Shown: one piece after another, positions 57,133 through 64,000 of the stretch
Layout: each line of letters opens with the position of its first letter
Position numbering within the stretch: position 1 is the stretch's first letter
NCBI RefSeq assembly: GCF_030272615.1
Contig: NC_081415.1
Coordinates: forward strand, 419,616,257 to 419,680,256
Length of the DNA stretch: 64,000 nucleotides
Source: Cryptomeria japonica
Lineage: Eukaryota > Streptophyta > Pinopsida > Cupressales > Cupressaceae
Direction: 5' to 3'
Notes under the pieces: generated by a model
What the model was told of the DNA's origin: nothing
The model's input: only the letters and a program-made list of their open reading frames with translations
The model's database searches: none
Translations under genes and position numbers: made by a program

Positions 57133-58833
57133 ATACATGAAATGCAAGCAGTCCCTTCTACATATCACCAGTGTGTCAAGTTTCCTTATGATGGACAAGA
57201 AATCTCCATATCTGCTGATCATAATCCATTTCAACATTGTAATGCAATGGGGGCAGCCCAGGACAGTTTGGTTCCTCATAATAGAGAAAAGCAGCAATCT
57301 TCAACATCAGATCCATATACAGCAAAATCCACCTCCTTATGGGGAGACTTCAAGCAGAAAATGCAAATCAAAGACCAAGGCATGGGAGAATACTCTTTGG
57401 AGCCTTTATGTTTGGCAAAATTGCCCACCTCACCTAGATCGCATGGTTTGGCTACTACATCAACACAACTGGCTACTCGGCCCCTCACTAAATTTGATGG
57501 TACTTTCATCCAATTGGGTACTCTAGCACATGAATCTGAAGACAAAGATATTCTTAGCTGGTTATACAAAGATGAAGAAGAAAATCATAGAGCAGCTGCT
57601 CTGGACATTGTTCTACCAACACACATGTATGGAAAAGGCTACTTAATCATGAAGCAAATGGGATATGACGGTAAAGGACCCATTGGCAAACGCAAAGAGG
57701 GAGTTACTGAACCTATCGATCTTCCTTCACAACCTAGCAGAAACAAAGCAGGATTGGGCTCTAAACTCACGTTCCTATTAAAGCGGCCGCCTCACCTACC
57801 TATCAAACCTCAATGGAAGGAAAAGAAGAAGTACAAAGAAGAATCTTGGCAGGAAGCACTTTTTGAATCAGCAGAAACAATCCGCAAGGCACGGGAACGT
57901 CAAGATCAGAAGTTACATCAGGAAAAACTTCTAAGTCATAAGAAGGCCCTATCTGCAGCAGTAGCTCATATTCAAACACCAATATCTCAAGAACAAATCA
58001 GGACATCTTCAAATACCGTTATTCCTCCCCGAAGAAGCACAGTCTATGAACAAATCCAGCAAGTAGAAGATGGATCTGATACAGAATCAACACAAAATAT
58101 CAAAATAGTATCTATCATCAAAGATTTGTTTTCACCGTACAACACACCTGTTTACAGCACAGATAGAATCTGGGATGATGCCTATGAAACAGATTCCAAT
58201 GAATATGAATGGGGTACCTGCTCCGATGCTACTACTAATATCCTGGATGATACTGATTCTATATCCCTTTCTCCTGAAGAACATAACGCAGAGGATAGAC
58301 CTCTTGAATTTGGACCACAACATATCTATGACGCTCCGGAAAGTGAACAGAAACATTATGAACAAATCTATGTGGAAGACGATACCATCGAGGACCTCGA
58401 CGCAATCCTAAATTTCTTTAAACCAAAAACCCAGCACGATGCAAATTCTATCCTAACACTTACGGTAGCCGAACTTGATCCACCCAACGATTCCTTACCA
58501 CTTGTCTTTCCTGACCTCATCGACTGGGACGAACCTGAAACAAGTGATATACCTATTTTCCCAGATGATGCATCTATTGTCCATTACCTATGTACCGTAA
58601 ATCCGGAAACAGGCTCTACCAGTGAACAAAATAATGATATCTGTCAATCAGGGAGTGCCAAGTCTCTCAGTTGCAAAAATGTATCAAATAACGAATCTAA
58701 TGCTGAAAACCACTCAATGGCAGCTCTAGATCATAAAAAAGTAAAAATAAAGGACGCATCGGAGGGTGAAAACCTTTTTAAGGCACCTAACGATGGGAGA
58801 CTTGACACCCTTCCTGAGCACTTTCATGAGTGA
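57133..58833 (+). pseudogene. protease tail and G-patch-bearing linker of element E
   Basis: Same frame as gag-protease, up to TGA at 58831-58833. After the protease tail (AVPSTYHQCVKFPYDG) comes a G-patch-like motif at about 57630-57770 (MKQMGYDGKGPIGKRKEG followed by GLGS), a glycine-rich module that in other proteins contacts nucleic acid or RNA helicases. A long acidic, probably disordered linker to the RT follows. A G-patch next to retropepsin recalls some retroviruses; in this element I place it by motif only. Confidence 0.75.
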
Positions 58834-60267
58834 TCGCCCATATTGATTGAGCCTACTCAATCAATCAACATTGGTACCACAGAAGCAGCCAGAAATATAC
58901 ATCTTGCAGAATCTCTGACAGAGGCAGAAAGATCGACATTCATCATCTTCTTTAAAGAACAACAAATCAACTTTGCTTGGTCATATGCTGATATGCCTGG
59001 AGTAGATCCACACTTAATCATGCATCACTTGTCCATCTCTACTGGAGTTAAGCCAGTCAAGCAAAAGCTACGAAAGATGAATCCACAGGTGGCACTCATG
59101 GTCAAAACTGAACTAAAAAAAATATTAGACGTCGGATTCATCTGACCCATTGACTATGCAGAGTGGATATCCAATATCGTTCTAGTATCAAAACCGGATG
59201 GTAGTATCAGAATATGCACTGACTTCAGAGACGTCAACAAAGCTTGTCCCAAAGATGACTTTCCTTTGCCAAGTATCGACATAATTGTAGATCTCACAGC
59301 AGGCCATGCAATGCTCTCACTAATGGATGGTTTCTCAGGCTATAACCAAATCAAGATAGCTCCTGAAGATCAAGATAAAACAGCATTCACCTGTCCTTGG
59401 GGGACGTACTGTTGGAATGTCATGCCTTTTGGCTTGAAAAATGCAGGAGCCACTTATCAAAGAGCAATGACAACCATATTCCATGATATGATGCACACAT
59501 TTATGGAAAACTATGTGGATGATTTACTAGCAAAATCCTTCACCAGAGCTGAACATCTCGGCATCCTAACAAAGATCTTTGATCGATTGCAAAAATTCCA
59601 AGTCCGACTCAACCCTAAGAAGTGTGTCTTCGGGGTTACATCAGGCAAGTTACTAGGCTACATAGTATCAACTAAAGGTATTGAAGTTGATCCAGCAAAG
59701 GTACAAGCCATCATGGACATGCCACTACCAAAGAATATCAGTCAACTTAGATCTCTACAAGGACGACTTCAATCAATCAGGCGATTCATCGCTCAACTAG
59801 TAGATAAAAGTCTGCCATTTAACCACTTGCTACACAAAAATGTACCATTCAGATGGGAGACTAAGTGTGCAGAATCTTTTTACCAAATTAAACAGTACCT
59901 GATGAATCCACTGGTTCTAGTACCACCAGTTGTCGGAAAGCCTCTTATACTGTATATCTCAACAACAGATATTTCATTGGGGGCACTATTGGCACAAGAA
60001 GATCAACAGGGAAAGGAACGTGCCATATACTACATCAGTAGAACATTGAATGGCTATGAGCTCAACTATACATTCATTGAAAAAGCTTGCCTAACAGTAG
60101 TCTTTGCATCTCAAAAATTCCGACATTACATGCTAGCACACACCATAAAGCTAGTGGAAAAAATTGATCCTCTCAAATATCTACTCAACAAAGCTGCTCT
60201 TACAGGCCGATTGGCTAAATGGGTCATGATTTTCATTGAATTCGACATCCAATACACAGAAAGATGA
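58834..60267 (+). pseudogene. reverse transcriptase and first RNase H of element E
   Basis: Same frame, with TGA at 59143-59145 and TGA at 60265-60267. RT blocks in order: KPVKQKLRKMNPQ, SKPDGSIRICTDFRDVNKAC, LSLMDGFSGYNQIKIAPED, MPFGLKNAGATYQRAM and the active site NYVDDLLAKS (YVDD at 59512-59523). The first RNase H has ISLGALLAQED, FIEKACLTVVFASQKFRHYM and DPLKYLLNK. Both stops fit C-to-T change of CGA in a conserved context. The two domains would make DNA from element RNA. Confidence 0.88.
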
Positions 60268-61272
60268 GCCATCAAAGGACAAGCAATTGCAGATCAGTTG
60301 GCCGAAGCACCGCTACCAGGCAAACAAACCATGGAGATTGAATTTCTAGACAGGGATGTACTCGCTCTTTCTACTAAACAATGGACCCTATACTTTGACG
60401 GATCTTATACTCAACATGGTTCAGGTGCCGGCATTCTGTTCATCACTCCTGAAGGACACACTATGCCAAAATCATACAGACTTATGTTTCCATGCACAAA
60501 TAATGTGGCTGAATATGAAGCACTAGTCATAGGCATCAAAATGGTCGTAGAATGGAAAATCACAGAGTTAAAAGTCTATGGAGACTCACAACTGGTCATT
60601 AATCAAATTAATAACAACTATCAGACAAAGGACGACAAGCTACTACCTTACAAACGAATGGTGGATGACTTCAAACAGTATTTTGTGCACATCACCTTCG
60701 AGCAAATACCAAGGTTGAACAACAAAGCAGCCGATGCAATGGCTACAATCGCTTCGCTACTACAAATTCCTGAGCAACAGAGTCGTTATGAGATCCTGGT
60801 AGAGCAACTGTTCTCCCCCGCCTATGACCACTCTGAATCCCATGTTATCTATGCCTTGACTGGTTCCGATTCTCCGCTATATGGACCGATATACGACTAC
60901 CTCAAGCATAATATCTTACCCATTGACCAATCCCATAACCAAAAACGTAACTTTATCCGACAAGTTGCCCGTTACACCCTTACCACTGATACTCTATATC
61001 GTCGAGGTCTCGATGGTACTCTTCTTCGTTGTCTTGATCGTAATGATTCCGATTTGGCTTTACACGAGCTTCATGAAGGTATTTGTGGCACACATTCAAG
61101 TGGCACTACTCTTGCTAAAAAGCTTCTAAGGATGGGATACTACTGGCCTACAATGGAGAAAGATTCATATCACTTTGCCAAGAAATGTCCTAAATGCCAA
61201 ATCCATGGTAATCTGATACATGCACCAGCACAGAAACTGCAGCCCTTTACAACATCATGGCCCTTTTGTTAG
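60268..61272 (+). pseudogene. second (archaeal-type) RNase H and integrase zinc region of element E
   Basis: Same frame, to TAG at 61270-61272. The RNase H has the four acids in place: YFDGSYTQHGSGAGI, NNVAEYEALVIGI, VYGDSQLVINQI and NKAADAMATIASLL. Two RNase H domains in one element mark the Tat clade. The integrase zinc region follows: HEGICGTHSSG and CPKCQIHG, then the stop just before the catalytic core. Confidence 0.87.
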
Positions 61273-62133
61273 TGGGGACTGGACCTAGTTGGCAAAATTC
61301 ATCTGTCCTCTTCAAATGGACACAAGTTCATTATAACAGCAACAGAATACTTTACAAAATGGATCGAAGCAGTTCCCACGACCACAGTGACCGGGAAACA
61401 AATTGCCTCTTTTATCCTAAATTATCTGATCTGCAGATATGGTATTCCAAGTTCAATCGTCACAGCTAATGGACGACCTTTCAAAAACCAAGATGTCCAA
61501 GAACTATGTGAAAAATTCAAAATCCAACATCGGTTTTCTACACCATACTACCCACAGGGAAATGGTCAAGCAGAAGCATCTAACAAGACAATCCTAAAAA
61601 TCCTCAAGAAAACAGTGAATGATGCAGGCAAAGATTGGCATGTACAACTCAATCCAGCACTTTGGGCATACAGGACCAGCATTCGCACACCTACAGGAGC
61701 AACACCATATTCATTGGTATATGAATCAGAGGCTATTTTACCCTTAGAGGTAGAAATTCCATCTCTTAGAGTCTCTTTGAAAGGTTTAATCCCTGATGAA
61801 GAGTATCGAGTTAACCGACTGCAAGAACTGGAACTATTAGATGAAAGACGCCAACATGCTTATACTCATCTCAAAGCATATCAGCAACGCATGTGCAGGA
61901 GCTACAATCACAAGGTCATTCCTCGCAACTTCAAGGTTGGTGATCTAGTCCTCAAAGAAAATCCAAGAAATCAGCAAGATAGAGAAAAGAAAGGGAAATT
62001 TGAACCTAACTGGTTGGGTCCCTATGTCATCATATCAGTCTATGGATCAGGTGCCTATCAGCTAACAAATTCTGAAGGAGATGTGCTCGATGATCCAATT
62101 AACAGCATTCATCTGAAGAAGTACTATACTTAA
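61273..62133 (+). pseudogene. integrase core of element E, catalytic residue changed
   Basis: Same frame to TAA at 62131-62133. The first acid is in WGLDLVGKIH. The second should be D in the VT-D-NG context, but codon 61465-61467 is GCT (A), giving IVTANGRPF. The third is in GQAEASNKTI. Downstream are LWAYRTSIRTPTGATPYSLVY and a C-terminal FKVGDLVLKENPR and HLKKYY segment, without a chromodomain. The D-to-A change needs a transversion, unlike the five stops. Confidence 0.87.
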
Positions 62134-63509
62134 GGTAGCCTAGTGCACGGAAAAAGCCAAAAACAAACAAAAAAATCAAAAAATCCAGAAAAAGCAAAAA
62201 TACAAAGTACAATAAAAACAAACGGTGAAAACCTGGTAAACAGGCACCCTTGTGAAAGACCGGCTTCTTTATCTATATCCATGCCATTTTATCCATCAAA
62301 ACACTATCGGCCATTGCCCGACACTTAGCATATCTCCATTCAGGACATACTTAGCGTAGTCACTATCCTGGGTTATCCATCTGTATCTATTCTCTTATCG
62401 CATACCACCATGACTTGGAATCACTATATGTATTCACAATCAAGAGGCACACTCAGCTAGGGGCATGTAAATCGTATCAATCTTGCAAACATTCAAGACA
62501 TCAAGACTAGACGCAAAACTCAACAGCATGACATCCAACAATCACAACAACCAAAACACAAACAATACACAAGAATCTCAAGGATGGATGATTTTCTGAA
62601 GTACTAAATGTTGCATTATAGCATCAATGTCTTGATTATCTTGCATTTTGAACTTTTTAAATTATTAGAATCTTCTCCTTATCTCATAAAAAGCTTCAAA
62701 GCTAGAGATCATGAGGAACTTCCAATATTTTCTTAGTCTTCTGTCTGGGAGGCGATCACTTATACTGTGTGAATACATGCCTCACGACGTGATCCATCGA
62801 ATATCACTGAAGGCTTGATTCCACTTCACGCATACAAATGATCAAATCTTGTCTGTTTACGCAATACGCACTCAGGTCGTCTTGGTTCAATTATACCTTG
62901 ACGCTTGTGCTATCTTGCAAAATCAAATATCATGTAAATTTTTCTCAGGTCATTATGGTTCAATTATACCATTATGCTTGTATAAATTTTCAACATATCC
63001 AAAAATCAATAAAAGATCCATGATGATATTTACAAAGAAAGCAAATAAATGGTTATATCGGATGGCAAATACAGAATGAGAGATGCTCCAAAGACAATTA
63101 GTTGCATATCATTTTACAATTAGTGGCCTATCATTTTACAATTAGTTACATATCATTCTTATCTCATTCATTACATATCATTTTGCATCATTATTACATC
63201 ATTTTTTTTACATCATATCATATTACAATTAGTCGCATATTAAATCATACATCTCATTTTCAAGATACATCTCACAGCATATCAAAGCATACATCCTGCA
63301 TCATACATTACATCATCTATGTAAACATTACATCATCATATGAAAAGGAATTAGCACACATAAACATGCATCCATCTACACATCACATGATCAAAAATGG
63401 TGCCATCCATATATATATCTCAAACATGATCCAAAATGTACAAAATATGTCAAAACTGTGTCCAGTACAAAGAGTACAATGCTCAAAAATACAACAGAGA
63501 CCATGTCTC
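62134..63509 (+). other. 3' non-coding region of element E
   Basis: No coding support. GGTTCAATTATACC with flanking TCAGGTC recurs about 74 bp apart (62873-62912 and 62946-62985). An ATCATTTTACAATTAGT(T/G)(G/A) unit of 22-23 bp is repeated about three times at 63097-63165, followed by CATCATA-rich runs. Confidence 0.6.
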
Positions 63510-64000
63510 TCAAGTATGACTATCTCCTGACGGAGATGGTCTCACTCCAGCTGCACCCGCCCCTGGATCTCTAGGAGGGTCCTGTTTCGCTCCCGATACA
63601 CTCGCCCCTGGATCTCTAGGAGGGTCCTGTCTCGCCGGCCCCGTCACTCCTTGGCTCTCAGATCGTGTACCAGTAGTTTGAGATCGACTCGATCTCGACT
63701 GTGCAAAGCTCTCCACTCGTCGATCTCGAGGTACTGCCGCCTCATAATGCCGCCTGTAATACTCAACCTCCTGTACTCTCCGTGTCAGCTCTCTCAGGGT
63801 GTGTCTCAATGGACCACCCGCCGCTGCTCTCTGTACACTCGCCAAGGCCTCCTCCGCTCGTCCTCGCCGCTCTATCTCAGTATCTCTCTCAGCGGTCAAC
63901 TGCGAGATCTGTCGCTGATAGGTCAAAATCTGTGCCTGTAGCTGCTGAACTGTAATCTGCAGGGTCCGAATCTGTGCATCCTCCACATGACCTGGCACTC
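63510..64000 (-). CDS. antisense accessory ORF of element E, coiled-coil protein (partial)
   Basis: Open on the minus strand from the window edge to TGA at 63512-63510, at least 163 codons without a stop; the true start lies beyond 64000. The N-terminal part is Gln/Leu/Arg-rich (LQAQILTYQRQISQLTAERD) with heptad-like spacing, suggesting coiled coil. The C-terminal part is Arg/Ser/Pro-rich with a QDPPRDPGA phrase repeated twice. Local G+C is much higher than in the flanks. Extra ORFs between pol and 3' LTR, some antisense, are known for Tat-type elements such as Grande. No known domain is visible; the function is unknown. Confidence 0.65.
   Translation of the reverse strand, partial: VPGHVEDAQIRTLQITVQQLQAQILTYQRQISQLTAERDTEIERRGRAEEALASVQRAAAGGPLRHTLRELTRRVQEVEYYRRHYEAAVPRDRRVESFAQSRSSRSQTTGTRSESQGVTGPARQDPPRDPGASVSGAKQDPPRDPGAGAAGVRPSPSGDSHT

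Larger units (their letters stand above)
49997..64000 (+). mobile_element. Tat-type Ty3/Gypsy retrotransposon E (3' end outside window)
   Basis: 5' LTR 49997-51439, tRNA-Lys-type primer site 51444-51462, 3.2-kb leader with two phased motif arrays, and a gag-protease-RT-RNase H-second RNase H-integrase frame 54664-62133. About 1.4 kb of non-coding DNA and an antisense ORF running off the window edge follow. The dual RNase H, the DGGA-type protease and the CX2HX4HX4C knuckle place it in the Tat clade. Five in-frame stops and a changed integrase acid make this copy inactive. No 3' LTR is seen before 64000, so the element exceeds 14 kb. Confidence 0.9.

Noticed and set aside
62873-62985. Short direct repeat as a mobile-element duplication
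   Set aside because: The copies are imperfect and only 74 bp apart; simple local duplication explains them.

Overview
Organism and general character: this window looks like intergenic DNA of a large plant nuclear genome. Nearly all of it can be assigned to LTR retrotransposons (Ty1/Copia and Ty3/Gypsy of the Tat type), nested, inverted and decayed, with long LTRs (about 1.2-1.7 kb for most) and low G+C. I see no intact cellular gene, no tRNA or rRNA gene and no bacterial feature. A conifer or other gymnosperm fits the long-LTR, slowly decaying nested style, but that is inference; the sequence itself only shows plant retroelements. Layout, left part: 1-3686 is the 3' half of a gag-only (TR-GAG-like) non-autonomous element on +. 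A complete second copy lies inverted at 11954-19748 on the minus strand, with a perfect CTTTA target-site duplication. Between them a degenerate Copia-type LTR (3889-4601 plus 9509-10259) is split by a Copia element (4607-9503, minus, duplication GTGTT) that lost its RNase H, polypurine tract and almost all of its 3' LTR. Layout, middle: 20503-27028 is another gag-remnant element (A, +), itself invaded by a solo LTR (22378-23587, duplication GATAT). 27029-30440 is the decayed gag/protease part of a further Ty3-like element. 32800-39065 is a Copia element (K, minus) whose reverse transcriptase is split by a 1678-bp solo LTR (35654-37331, duplication TCCAT). 39066-44760 is a second member of family A (D, minus) with a truncated 5' LTR. 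45970-48763 holds a decayed minus-strand coding region of unknown identity. Layout, right part: 49997-64000 is a Tat-type Ty3 element (E, +): 5' LTR, tRNA-Lys-type primer site, a 3.2-kb leader, and one long gag-protease-RT-RNase H-second RNase H-integrase frame broken by five in-frame stops. A separate ORF on the opposite strand follows near the window end. How the parts relate: the gag proteins of the TR-GAG pair, of A/D and of E share a CX2HX4HX4C zinc knuckle. The TR-GAG and A/D elements share LTR termini (TGTAGCATCCTAAAATTG-like) and a primer-site motif (TGGTGAACYCGACG), so they look like non-autonomous relatives of a Tat-like lineage that must borrow enzymes in trans. The most unusual signals are: (1) a strictly 21-bp-phased series of TAGCGCRTS motifs in the leader of E (about 41 units in 8 groups of five or six, super-period 137-146 bp); (2) a GGACC...GGTCC dyad of 25-29 bp that recurs in most of the A/D/TR-GAG/35654-type LTRs, at 31-bp spacing when tandem, about 110-125 bp upstream of the TATA box where I measured it; (3) the gag-only elements with a DPS in place of the protease active-site triplet; and (4) the antisense ORF of E.
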